DNA of 21,989 bases from Saksenaea vasiformis B4078 (Eukaryota; Mucoromycota; Mucoromycetes; Mucorales; Saksenaeaceae), in the NCBI GenBank assembly GCA_000697055.1, contig JNDT01002192.1:1-21989 (forward strand), written 5' to 3'. Positions 9,173 through 19,763 of this stretch are shown here, in pieces. Within the stretch, counting starts at the first letter, position 1, and each line of letters begins with the position of its first letter. The notes beneath the pieces were generated by a model, which saw only the letters and a list, made by a program, of their open reading frames with translations, was not told where the DNA came from and ran no database searches. A program made the translations under genes and the position numbers.

Positions 9173-10460
9173 GCAAGACAAATCCATACCACTGCATGCT
9201 CTTCTTGAACCATCATCCTCACCATACGATTATCCTCAAGACCATTATCCACACGATTATTATTACTCAGATACACTGCAATTCTCACAACCAGGACCTT
9301 CAACATACGATCTGTATGCTACTGGACCACCCAAACATAAAGAACCTATTATTGAAATCGAACATCCAAAAGCATGCATCACTAAACCTAAACCAACACA
9401 ACGACCGAATATCACAAAACGTACCAAGAAGACGGTACAAATTTAAGAACCAGAACAAAACAATCCAGTACCCACTGTATCTAGTTCATACTGCCCACCG
9501 CCTACACCTGTGCCTGCATTTGCTGAATTATCCACTCAACCCATAAACTTTCTGCAAGGCCCAGTAGATCCTATTTTCAGACAAACTACCTTAACAAAAG
9601 AAGATACACAGCAATGGACTAAACTGCAAGATGATCCAACAGGAGATTGGACAAATATCTGAACTGCTATAGATGATATCAAAATGGACTCACCACCTGT
9701 GGAAAGTGCCACCAAGTCCAAAGAATCCACCAAAAACAAACGAGTACCTAAAAAGGCAAACGCACCTTGAATACCACGAGTGACCAAAAAGGCAACAATC
9801 ATCCAACAGCCCACAGTAAAACCGCTAGAACCATATGACATCACACATGATGTATTGGAATGGCCTGCTAATATCAAAGTCAGACAATTACTTTCCATAT
9901 CACCAGCCATGCGCAGACAACTCTCCTCTGCATGCCAATCTCAAAGAAAATCCCTAGCCACACTTGAGGATGGATATCCTGACACCACTGCTGTGTACGC
10001 CCAGTTTAAAGTGAATGACTTGACAGTTCGAACACTTATAGATTGTGGTGCCACTAAAACATGCATGACTAAAGCTCTTGCTGAAACCCTTGGAATGCCT
10101 ATCGACACGCCATCCCAAGCTGTATTCACACTTGGCAATGGAACTAAACAAGCTGCCTTGGGAATGATATACAACCTGCCTATCAAAGTTGGAGATCGTC
10201 TTCTTGTTCCAATCACTGTTGAAGTGCTACCTTCATCACCAATACTGCTTATCATAGGAAGCAACTGGCTGGATCGCGCTCAAGCTATTATTAGTTATCG
10301 AACAGGAAGACTTATCATAACATACAAAGGACAATGAACTGAAGTACCTATTGAATATACGCGACCATGCAAAACGCAAGAACTCTATTGCATCACCAAT
10401 CCTGTACCTATTTATGGAAAAGATCCTGAAGGATCATCTGAAGAATCAAGCGAAGATGAA
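9136..10460 (+). pseudogene. pol: Pol of the outer element: linker and aspartic protease
   Basis: In the -1 frame the reading continues from KLEGSAVNGQLNG through a Pro/Tyr-rich linker into a retroviral-type aspartic protease near 9990-10300. The motif TLIDCGATKTCM holds the catalytic Asp; the usual D-S/T-G-A is D-C-G-A here. The flap-like LGNGT and the C-terminal ILLIIGSNWLD follow. The protease should process Gag and Pol. Stops are TAA 9444 and TGA 9660, 9768 and 10335; the TGAs sit where Arg is plausible. Surviving CGA codons, such as that in VRTLIDCG, show that not all CGA codons were lost. Confidence 0.85.
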
Positions 10461-12431
10461 TTGACACCTGATGATTCCACTACTGACTCAGAAAGCCTCG
10501 AGAAAGATGAATACAAAAATCTACAACATGAACTCGATGATAACGTACATGAAACTATTGATGATTCCTTGCCATATTCAGATATCACCAAGATTACTGA
10601 ATTATTTCATCTGGAGGATGATTCTCATGCAGAGCTCATTGCAATTGAAGATGAAGCTGGATACAAGATCTACATCCATGGGAATGATATGAATATAGCC
10701 GCCAGGTCAAGAACAACAGTACAACTAAATCTACCAGCAGCCTGCAACATGTCCTACACCTTTGAAACATCGCCATTCGTCCAGGAATCGCCTGCTTTAT
10801 TCCTTGTTGTACCACCTGTCCCTGAAGGAACAACGCATATCATCGTTACATTCATCAATGAATCTGATAACAAGATTGCTATTGCACAAGAGGCACAAAT
10901 TGGGATACTCATGCCCATAATTGAAAAAGAATGTCATGGATATGACCTTACTCATCTCGATGATGATTCCATAATATTACCAACAAAAGATGCTGTCACC
11001 CTGGATTCTGGAAAACAAACAAAAATCGACATAGGCACAATGCCTCCAGAAATTACAGAAATATTTTATCAATTAATTGCAACATACTCTGATGTATTTG
11101 ACTGGGATAAAGACACATTAGAAAGCATCAATCTATTGCAACATTGCATTATCACTGAAGACATACCACCAATAAGACACTGACCATACCAACTTGCACC
11201 TATAGAAGCTGAACATCTAAAACAAGAACTGGACAAATTCTGCCAACTTGGAATTATATGACCATCAACCAGTCCATGGGCTGCACCCATCATATTAGTG
11301 AAAAAGAAGAACAGAGAATATCAACTTGTCATAGACTACTGCAAACTGAATGCCATAACCAAGAAAGACTCATATCTATTGCCACGCATTGACGAACTAC
11401 TCAACTCACTGGGAACTGCCACTATATTCTCCATACTTGACATGCACTCAGGATTCCATCAAGTACCAATGTCACCAAGATCTATTGAAAAAACTGCATT
11501 CACAACTAAATTTGGAACCTATGAATATCTTGCCATGCCAATGGGCCTTACAAATTCACCCACCACATTTCAACGCCTGGTCAACATTTGCTTCTGACCA
11601 CTTATCAACAAGTGTCTAGTTGCATACATCGACGATTTGAATGTCTACTCGAAGTCTCCAATGGAACATCTAAAAGACCTTGCAAGAGTCTTCACTTGTG
11701 TCTGCAATGTCAACCTCACATTAAATCTATCTAAATGTATATTCTTTAAAGATTCCTTGAAATTTCTTAGATTTCTCATAACTGCCAAAGAACTGCAAGC
11801 TGATATCAAAAAAGTGGAGAAAATAATCAGCTACCCTATTCCAAAGACTATTACTAACATATGAAGCTTTCTAGGCATTGCCTCTTATTATCAACGCTTC
11901 ATCAAGAACTTCACTGCAATGGCACAACCTCTATACAATTTGACAAAAAAGGAAAATGACAGCCGCATTTGGACAAACAAAACACAAGAAGCCTTTGATA
12001 CACTCAAGAAAGCATTGACAGAGGCCCCTATACTTATCTGACCAGATTTTGACAAACCATTCGTACTTGTTACTGACGCCTCTCGAAATGGTTTAGGCAC
12101 TGTACTTTCACAATTGGATGAAGATGGACGTGAACACGCTGTACTATATGCAAGCCAAGGATTAAAAGCCAGTGAAAAGAACTATGGCGTATTGAAACTG
12201 GAATGCCTTGCTGTTATTTGGTCTGTCAATATCCTTCGACCATACTTACTTGGAAAATGCTTTACTGTTATTACTGACCATTCTGCTCTGAAAGGCTTAC
12301 TGAATACTGGAAACCCAACAGGCATAATTGTACAATGGATTAATCTATTGAGTGAATATGACTACAAAGTAAAATACTGTCCTGGAAGAAAAAATCAAAG
12401 TGCTGATTTCCTGTCTCGCCTGGGTTATTAA
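10461..12431 (+). pseudogene. pol: Pol of the outer element: reverse transcriptase and RNase H
   Basis: An acidic spacer (10461-11000) leads into a Ty3/gypsy RT. Motifs in order are STSPWAAPIILVKKK, RT block DYCKLNA, LDMHSGFHQV (first catalytic Asp), the FGTYEYLAMPMGL block, and VAYIDDLNVYS with the YIDD catalytic pair near 11628. RNase H follows with TDASRNGLG, LECLAV and TDHSAL carrying the acidic residues, ending at SADFLSRLGY. The protein copies the element RNA into DNA and removes the RNA strand. In-frame TGA codons at 11181, 11259, 11595, 11862 and 12039 stand at positions where relatives have Arg (for example before SFLG and before PDF). TAA 12429 may be another mutation rather than a natural end. 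Confidence 0.92.
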
Positions 12432-12772
12432 TCTGATATCAATGCAATTCAAACCTTATCTGTATTCCAACCAATCGCTTGTATCACCAATATCAACTGA
12501 TCGACACATATCAAAATTACACACACACACACACAAAAAAAAAGCAATAGTCACATCTGACCAGCACAGGAAGTCGTTAAACTCATGTGAAAAGCACAAC
12601 TAGAAGATTACCATCAAAAGAATATAGACTATCTGTTGTATAATACGCCTATCAAAAACGAAGTCAACTTCATCAGTCCCCCAATTTTAAAGTTAACATC
12701 CTGCAAGAATTCACCATCACCCCGATCGATTGTTACATTTCTACAAACTCACTTTCCTGAAACATAACAACA
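12432..12772 (+). other. Degraded RNase H-integrase connector with a frame change
   Basis: The frame of RT-RNase H seems to run on with TGA at 12498, 12558 and 12588 (KAQLEDYHQKNIDYLLY is still readable). The integrase that follows is in another frame, so an indel lies between about 12640 and 12772. A CA microsatellite at about 12520-12533 and the A run after it are possible places for slippage. No separate gene is seen. Confidence 0.6.
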
Positions 12773-14101
12773 ATGGATGAAAGCAAACACCAGCAATTAT
12801 CTTACTACCTGTCAACTCTAGAATATCTGCCTGATATTACTATACAACAAAGGCGCTATCTCCAAACACAAGCAAAGCATTACTTCCTGCAAAATGATAA
12901 ACTTTATTGTTGAGGATGACAAAACCAATTAGTATTAACACGATGAGATGCCGATGCTGCCATCTGGATGGCGCATGAACATCCTCTTGGAGGACATTTT
13001 GCATACAACTCTACCTATACCAAAGTTGCCAAAAAATATTACTGGGAAACCATGGCAAAAGATATATGAGATTTCATGGAACGCTGTCTCTGATGCCAAA
13101 AGATGGGCAAACCTATGATACATGAGAGACTGAATCCAATATCTGTAACAAATGAACCATTTAATGAAATCGGAATGGATATCAAGCACATGTCAACATC
13201 CCATGCTGGATACTGCTACATTGTCATTGCCATGGACTACCTTAGCAAATGGGTCGAAGCTCAAGCCCTACGCCTTGCTAATGCGTCTGAAGTCACCCAC
13301 TTCTTTTACAAAGAAATTATCTGTTGACATGGATGTCCAAATTCAATTATTACAGACAATGGGCAACCATTTATCAATAATACCATCGCTGCTATCTGCC
13401 AACAATATGAAATCAAACATAAGACTTCAACACCATATCACCCTCAAACGAATGGATTAGATGAATGCTTTAATTGAACCTTGGGTCAAGTACTCCATAA
13501 GCTCCCTGAAACCGAAAAGAAAGACTGGCATCTCTACTTACCAGCTACACTATTCACATACTGAACGTTATGACATGCGACTACCAAGAGGATACCATTC
13601 TATCTTGTATACAGATGGAATGCACATACACCACTAGATCAGGCCCTGGAGCTAGAAGGTGTACCCTGTAAAAATGAAGATGAAAACCTAAATAACCAAG
13701 TCTCACAACGCGTCTCAAATGAAATTGCATGATTACAATCAATCCATGACCAAACATGCAACACAATTGCTGCAGGACAGAAACAGCAACAGAAAGCCAT
13801 CGATGCCAAGATCTTATCCAAAAACAAACATTTGCAACCACCATTCCATATCAGAGATCACGTTGAGCTGTACAAGACAGCACTTGAATTCACATGGGCC
13901 AGAAAACTCGAAGATCAATGGGAAGGACCCTACATTATTTACAAAAATTTTCCCAAAGGCGTTTATCAACTGAAAATATTGGATGGAAAGCTTTTACCTG
14001 CCAAGTCGCATGGAAACCGCCTACGCATATATAAACACTCCAATGTTGAATTTCACCAACTCTCATCCACTGCTCACTTACCAATTCACAATGCAACCTG
14101 A
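12773..14101 (+). pseudogene. pol: Pol of the outer element: integrase with GPY/F end
   Basis: From about 12773 the frame gives an integrase. The zinc-binding HHCC part has HEHPLGGHFA and, after a TGA, CQKMG. The catalytic core has GMDIKHMSTSH (D), SIITDNGQPF (D) and PYHPQTNGLDE (E). LPATLFTY and FYLVY follow, then a GPY/F module (WEGPYIIYKNFPKGVYQL) near the end. The enzyme would insert the element DNA. Ten TGA codons interrupt it (12911, 12917, 12944, 13067, 13091, 13325, 13475, 13562, 13571, 13730), several at conserved Arg such as before HGCPNS and TLGQVL. The final TGA at 14099 overlaps the start of the next ORF by 11 bases and may be the true end. No chromodomain is present. Confidence 0.9.
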
Positions 14102-14605
14102 GACTGAAGCTGCCCTTAACAAGATGACTCCGGATCAACTGATCCAGCTTCTGTGCCTGCTGGTCCCGCCTACTCCTGTCACCTCCAATCCTGTCAATAC
14201 TACTGAAGTACCATGTATTGATCCCCGCCTGTTGTCTCATGAGCCCACCTCTTCTGGTGAATATGATCCTGCTGATGCTTACGTCTCCCCGCCAAAGTCT
14301 TCAGAATACAAACCAGAAGATCCCAATGTTGATCCTTGGATGGATATAATTCCTGACCCTGCTGTCATGGGAACTCATGACTGGGACAATGACAAAAACG
14401 ATATCAATGAAGAAACAATGGATGACGACTGTGTCTCTGAAGAAGGCAACAAACTGAAAGTAAATGACGACAAACTCGACCAATATCAACAACAACAACA
14501 AAAAAATTTATGTGGTAAAAACTGCGTCCAGCTCGACAATTATATCCAACAGCATGACCATGTCCTGAGCATTGTGCATCGTGGACAGACAATTGAACTA
14601 CAACT
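14091..14605 (+). pseudogene. Third ORF of the outer element, 5' part
   Basis: A frame opens at ATG 14091, overlapping the pol stop (14099-14101), and stays open to the insertion point of the inner element. It continues at 19764. The start is hydrophobic-helical (ALNKMTPDQLIQLLCLLVPP), followed by a Pro/Ser/Thr-rich then very acidic region, a QYQQQQQKN tract and CGKNC. No signal peptide or membrane segment is seen, so it is not an obvious envelope protein. I do not recognise a family. There is no TGA in this part; all its Arg codons are CGC or CGT, so it had no CGA to lose. The short overlap with pol would suit coupled re-initiation or a +1 shift (inference). Confidence 0.6.
14601..14605 (+). 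repeat. Target-site duplication CAACT, left copy
   Basis: CAACT directly precedes the inner 5' LTR and is repeated exactly after the 3' LTR (19759-19763). Five bases is the usual duplication length of Ty3/gypsy elements. Confidence 0.9.
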
Positions 14606-14797
14606 TGTTGTATCCAGACTTCTTTGTCATACATTTACTAGCACAATGTATACTCAGCATTACTCCATCAGTTCAGTTAATTGGATAGTAAATTATAATT
14701 CAGTCCCCAGTTCTTTTACACAGAATAAAAAACAATCCTGACTGAGTCTCACGTACTCTACCCGCCTGATTCTTGACACCAATTAACTGACACTTCA
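14606..14797 (+). repeat. 5' LTR of the inner element (192 bp)
   Basis: It starts TGTTGTATCC and ends ACACTTCA. It matches 19567-19758 without gaps; six transitions separate the copies. It contains GAATAAAAAAC (about 14722-14732), which could serve as TATA-like element or polyadenylation signal. Confidence 0.95.
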
Positions 14798-14805
14798 TTT
14801 TTTTT

Positions 14806-14812
14806 TACGTGA
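14806..14812 (+). other. Candidate self-primer binding site
   Basis: No TGG-type tRNA complement follows the LTR, only eight T and then TACGTGA. TACGTGA is the exact complement of TCACGTA inside the 5' LTR (14749-14755), and GAGT beside both extends the match after a one-base gap. Tf1-like elements prime from the 5' end of their own RNA. The match is only seven bases, so this is tentative. Confidence 0.3.
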
Positions 14813-14832
14813 ATACTCTCACTATCAACAAC

Positions 14833-16190
14833 ATGTCTGATTTTAACATGAACATCTCCATCGAAGACATTGCCCCTGGCATGGTCCTCAATGGTGCCAG
14901 CAATACCAACACCACCGCCACTCCCATGGACTCAGTGCCCATGCAAGCCATGGAGGGTATGAATCTTGACTGCTCTGCAGTCACCAACAATCAGCCTGGC
15001 AGTGTACCAGCTACCACAGCAACAAGCACCCCTGTCTTCTCTGAAAACATGACGGCAGAAGAAAGATGCGTCATTCTCTGTCACAAGTGGGTCAGTGAAG
15101 TAGACTGCTTGACAAAGGAATGGACAGAAATCGAGATGAACCCACACTCTACACGCGAGCAGTCCAGGTCTGTATGTGCTCAGGTCCAAGAAGCACAAAA
15201 TGAACTCAACCTTCAACGTGACCTGTGGAAGCAACAGTTTCCAAACAACCTGGAGTTGACTGGTGAGCCAGTCGCACCTGTTGCTCTGATGATGGCAGCT
15301 GCACCCAGTGAAGTGCAGATCAAGAAGCTGCCAGTTCCCCGTGATTTGCCATATTTGCTCACACCAGGTACGTCCAACATGGATGCTAGAGCTAAAACCT
15401 CTTTCCAGTCTGCAGAAGCCTGGGCTTATGCCTTCGAAGCCTCAATTAGAGTAGAAGGTCTCGAGGTGGAGCAGCACTGGGAGAGACTAATCCTTAGAGC
15501 TTTGAACAAAGCTCAAAAGGAGCAACTCGAGAAAGAACTCATACAAAACTACACAAATGCCCCCAGAACTTGGGAAATGGTAAAAAAGGCCATTATTACC
15601 CTCTTTGACACTTCTTGCAAAAGCAAAAGTTGTTGAGAGACGTCCTCTTGTGTAAACAAGGGGAGAAGGAGTCATTGGAACATTATGCTCAATGGTTCCA
15701 AAAACACGTTCATGTATCTGAAAGACCAACTGATGCTGATTATCTTTTAGATATTTTCCTCCTCAATATGACGGAATGATCTCAACATCAGGCAGAGGCC
15801 TGGCTGTCTCAACACTTTGGTAATGAGTGGCCACAAGATGTGCAACAAGTATTCAAGCACATTGCTTCCCTGCCAACCCACGCAAATGGCAAGAAATGCG
15901 TCCTGGAGTTTGAATCCAAGGAAGCATCCCAAGGAAGCATGAAGAAATTTTCCTTCCAACGAGCTAGTGACAGCACCAAGAAACCACAGCAGTTCAACCT
16001 TTGCCAACACTGCCTAAAAAATGGTGAAAAAGTTCCCTTCTCGCGGCAACACAAGTGTCCATATTACAAAAGACCTGAAGCAAGAAATGAGGCAAAAGAG
16101 TACGTCAACAGAATTAATTGATATGTTGAAAAAATTGTTGATGATGCTGATGCAGCTGAAAAAGGTGCCCCATCTGATGATGAAGTAATG
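14833..16190 (+). pseudogene. gag: Gag region of the inner chromovirus
   Basis: The first ATG after the LTR is at 14833, 35 bp downstream. A Thr/Asn/Met-rich N-terminus is followed by a capsid domain (SAEAWAYAFEASIRVEG, LILRALNKAQKEQLEKEL, then LRDVLLCKQGEKESLEHY and ADYLLDIFLL). A zinc-knuckle-like CQHCLKNG...HKCPYYK lies near 16000. The frame changes between 15608 and 15612, in the middle of the capsid domain. That looks like loss of one base rather than a programmed shift, since homology runs straight across it. TGA codons lie at 15777 and 16119. There is no stop between Gag and Pol, so one polyprotein is likely. Confidence 0.85.
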
Positions 16191-18060
16191 GAGGAAACAA
16201 ACACTGAATGTAAGACATTTTGTATGGCTCGACGAGATGAAGAAAGTGCTAACCATGATGAAATTCTGATTCCCATTACGCTACAGAAAACAAAAGTCAA
16301 AGCCCTCCTGGACAGTGGTGCCAACTTTTCCTCTGTCGACCTTGGCTTTTGCCAACAAATGGGTTGGACGATAAATAAAAATATCACTGGAAGGATACAA
16401 ATGGCTGACTCACAACATACTGTTAAGCATATTGGAATCACAAACGAGTTGGATGTGCTGTACAATGGTTGTCTTTTTAAGCACTCCTTTGAGGTCATGC
16501 GTCTTGTGAATAATTATGTGGTAAGCATAGGAACTGATATCATGCTGCAAATGGGTATTGGATACACTGGTTTGGTATCATCTTGGGACCAACCTGAAAA
16601 ACAAAAAGAAACTAGTGAAGAAATTCCCACTCCAAATGCGTCACCAGCAGGAACAAATGAGATGCGTAACAAATTTCTGAGTGAGATCCAACCTTTTATG
16701 GATGCAAATCAAAACATCTCCGCTAATTCTTTTTGTACCATGTCTGAGGTAGTTGTGCACCTGTCTACTCCAGAAGGAAAGACAGTATTTAGACGACAGT
16801 ATTGAATCACTGAGAAACAGAAACTTCTTATTGCAGAGACAATTGAGAAATGGAAGAATGATGGTATCATCTGCGAAGTTCCCCAGGATATACTTCATGG
16901 AAGATGGAATAATCCATTAATGCTAGCTCTGAAAAAGGATAGTGAAGGCAATTACACTAACTATCGTCCATGCTTGGATCCTCGAGCTCTCAACTTATTA
17001 TTACTGGATGATTGGTTCCAATTACCCTTAATTGATGACATATTCGAATGCATTGGCCACGCCAATGTTTTCACCATGCTCGATTTGATGCAAGCGTTCC
17101 ATCGTCTTCCAATCCATCCACCTGACCAAGTAAAGACTTCATTTACTTCAGTGGTCGATGGCAAATCCTACATGTTCATAGGATGTCCCTTTGGCATCAA
17201 AATGATCTCATCCAAATTTCAAAGAGTTATGAATATCCTGCTTCAAGATTTACATTTTGTTGCAACGTTTGTAGATGACATCATTATTTTCTCAAATGAT
17301 TTGGAGGAGCATACAAAACATGTCATCATGGTCATTGAGCGATTAATGAAAGTTAATTTAGTCCTCAATTCCAAAAAATGTTTTCTCAGTATGTGCTCCA
17401 TCTATCTCCTCAGATTCTGTATTTCTGAAGGTGGCCAAAAAGCCCTGGACCCATGCAAGGTCGCTAATGTACAGGAATGGCCAAATCTTAAAACCGGCAA
17501 AGATATTGAACATTTTCTAGGTATCATCAACTACTTCTGCAATCATATCCCAAATGCTTCCAGATTAACCAGCCCATTGAATCGCTTGTGAAAGGTGCCA
17601 GATCTTTCAAAAGTGTGGAATGATGAACATCAAAGAGCATTTGATTCGCTTAAACAACTTCTTTTGGTACACCCAGTGCTTCACCAACTGGACATTACTA
17701 GACCATTCTGCGTTGCCACAGATGCATCTAACGCTGGAGTTGATGCAGTATTGTACCAAGAGGGTAAAAACGGTCAAAAACAGCATATTGCTTTTTTGGC
17801 CAGATCCCTAAGTACATCTGAGAAAAATTACTCTGTGACCAAAAAGGAACTTCTGGCTGTAATATTTGCACTCAATCGCTTCCATCCTTATCTCTGGAGT
17901 AACAAATTCACGTTGTATACAGATCACAAAGCTTTGGTATATTTGCACACACAAAAAGAACTGAACCCTATGCTGATCAAGTAGCTCGACAGACTTCTGG
18001 ATTACAATTTCGATATTGTCCATCTCAAGGGCATTAACAATACGTTACCAGATGAGCTAT
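16191..18060 (+). pseudogene. pol: Inner chromovirus Pol: protease, RT, RNase H
   Basis: The protease shows KALLDSGANFSSVD (catalytic D-S-G-A). RT follows with YRPCLDPRALN, MLDLMQAFHRLPI, CPFGIKMISSKFQ and TFVDDIIIFS; its active-site tetrad reads FVDD, not YxDD. RNase H has CVATDASNAGVDAVLYQ, KKELLAVIFALNRF and YTDHKALVYL, and ends with LPDELSRLFP. The part runs in one frame with stops only at TGA 16803, TGA 17589 and TAG 17982. The TGAs stand where Arg is expected (RRQY-stop, RL-stop before KVPDLS). The TAG precedes LDRLLDY, where related elements often have Trp. Confidence 0.92.
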
Positions 18061-19515
18061 CCCGCCTTTTCCCCACTGAAAAAGAGCTGGGGGAGGGTGA
18101 TGGCACGCTTATGGCCAATACGAAATCGGTCGAAGAACAAGCAGCAAGAGCAGCAAAATTGCTCAGGGAAGCAGTTGAACCACCAGAAGAAGACCGTGAA
18201 AAAATACTACAAGAATCCCATCTATTTGGGCATTTCGGAGCTGAGGCAATCATAAAAGATCTCCACAAAAAGGGCTTGCACTGGTCCAACCTCAAAGAAG
18301 ACGCCTTGTGCATCACAAAATCATGCCCACAGTGTCAGAAATTTAACGTTATGCGTCATGGTTTTAATCCATTACGACCAATTAGTGCAGAAATACCAGG
18401 AGATCACTGGGCGATTGACCTTGCAGGCAAACTTTCAACTATGGATAATGGAAACCAATATCTCTTAGTGCTTGTAGACATATGTACCAGATTTTGCATA
18501 TTGCACCCAATCCCTGATAAGCAAGCAGTTACCATCATCAAACAATTAATCCAAATATTTTGCAACTTTGGTATACCAAGAATCCTGCAATCAGATAATG
18601 GCACAGAGTTTTCAAATGAACTCATGGAATTATTTGCAGAGACTGCTGGTTTTGACCATTGTCTCATAACTCCTTACTACCCACAGGCAAATGGCGCTGC
18701 TGAAAGATGGGTGCAATCTGCGATCAAAGGCATAAAAAAACTTATGGAAGGTGAAACAAGAAATTGGGACTCATATGTTCCTGCAACACAATTATCTTTA
18801 AATATCAAAGTCTCACAAAGACACAATTCAAGGCCTTTCTCTTTAATGTTTGCCAGAAATCTAAATGAATTCAGGGACTATCACAATGACAAACCTGCAA
18901 AAACCATGAGTATCACAACATATAAAAAAGCCATCAAAGAAATGAAGGAAATAATCTTCCCAGCAATAAATGAGCGCACAAAACAGGTGAATAATGCATC
19001 TAAAGAAAAATACGATGAATGAAACAAACTGGTAGAATATAAACGATCAAGTAATGGTACACATAAAAGAAAAACAAGGCAAATTTGATGCAGAATATGA
19101 AGGACCATATACAGTTGTCTGCAAAACGAAAGGCGGTTCCTACATTCTAAAGGACAAACAAATGGAGCTAGAACACCAAAATTACACACTGTCAGAATTA
19201 AAACCTGTAATTCCTAATATCCAAGACATTGCTGAAAGACGCTACATCATTGACCACATCGTAGCTCATAAAAAGGAAGCAAACAAACATTACCAGTATA
19301 AAGTATGCTGGAAAGGCTATTCTAGTGAACACGACACTTGGGAACCACCTAGTTCATTTGATGACCCCCTGACAGTTAGTAATTACTGGCACCGACTTGG
19401 TAAAAAAGAACCTCCAAAATATGGCAATGGCAAGCGCAGTAGGACTACCATAGCAAGCTTCTCACGCGGTCCAGCTAAAGTTAGCAAGCGTCAGAAAATC
19501 CCCTCCAAAAAATAA
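18061..19515 (+). pseudogene. pol: Inner chromovirus Pol: integrase with chromodomain
   Basis: The integrase has the HHCC zinc part (HLFGHFG...CPQCQK), a catalytic core with WAIDLAGKLS (D), ILQSDNGTEFSNE (D) and YYPQANGAAERW (E), and a GPY/F module (YEGPYTVV). A chromodomain follows at about 19240-19390: YIIDHIVAHKK, YKVCWKGYSSEHDTWEP. The aromatic cage positions (Y, W, Y) are kept, so it could still recognise methylated histone tails such as H3K9me, known targets of chromovirus chromodomains. A TGA (19020) and a one-base frame change near 19025-19045 separate core from GPY/F. TAA 19513 is the natural end, followed within 40 bp by the polypurine tract. Confidence 0.93.
18087..18102 (+). other. 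Candidate central polypurine tract
   Basis: CTGGGGGAGGGTGATG here is identical over 16 bases to the 3' polypurine tract and LTR junction at 19553-19568. It lies between RNase H and integrase, in the coding frame (ELGEGDG). Lentiviruses and Ty1 use a second internal tract of this kind for plus-strand priming. Confidence 0.5.
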
Positions 19516-19552
19516 ATCATGTGCAATCAAAGAAGCCACATTGGCTAAAAGC

Positions 19553-19566
19553 CTGGGGGAGGGTGA
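19553..19566 (+). other. 3' polypurine tract of the inner element
   Basis: CTGGGGGAGGGTGA lies directly before TGTTG at the start of the 3' LTR, the position of the plus-strand primer. Confidence 0.8.
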
Positions 19567-19758
19567 TGTTGTATCCAGACTTCTTTGTCATACATTTACT
19601 AGTACAATGTATACTCAGCATTACTCCATCAGTTCAGTTAATTGGATAGTAAATTATAATTCAGTCCCCAGTTCTTTTACACAGAATAAAAAACAATCCT
19701 GACTGAGTCTCACATACTCTACCTGCCTGATTCTTGACACCAATTAACCAACACTTTA
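19567..19758 (+). repeat. 3' LTR of the inner element (192 bp)
   Basis: It starts TGTTGTATCC and ends ACACTTTA, with the terminal CA mutated to TA. Differences from the 5' copy include loss of two CpG sites kept there (ACGT to ACAT, CCGC to CTGC). The flanking CAACT (19759-19763) completes the target duplication. Confidence 0.95.
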
Positions 19759-19763
19759 CAACT

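Larger units (their letters stand above)
14606..19758 (+). mobile_element. Inner Ty3/gypsy chromovirus, nested in the third ORF
   Basis: The element has 192-bp LTRs, a perfect CAACT target duplication and a single Gag-Pol frame that ends in a chromodomain. It is in the same orientation as the outer element. The LTRs differ at six sites, all transitions. Five TGA codons, one TAG and two frame changes make this copy defective. The single ORF, chromodomain and absence of a tRNA-type PBS resemble the Tf1/sushi group of fungal chromoviruses. Confidence 0.95.

Noticed and set aside
9166..9546. Plus-strand ORF of 126 codons rich in His and Asn
   Set aside because: It is the gag-frame continuation after the gag stop and overlaps the pol linker, which is in the -1 frame and leads straight into the protease.
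12515..12542. CRISPR-like or functional short repeat
   Set aside because: It is a simple CA microsatellite followed by an A run, with no spacers.
15600..15640. Programmed frameshift in the inner Gag
   Set aside because: The frame change lies inside the capsid domain, with no slippery heptamer and homology on both sides, so a single-base deletion is simpler.
1186..19515. TGA read as tryptophan in this genome
   Set aside because: At conserved sites the residue lost is mostly arginine and TGG is still used for Trp, so CGA-to-TGA change explains the data better.
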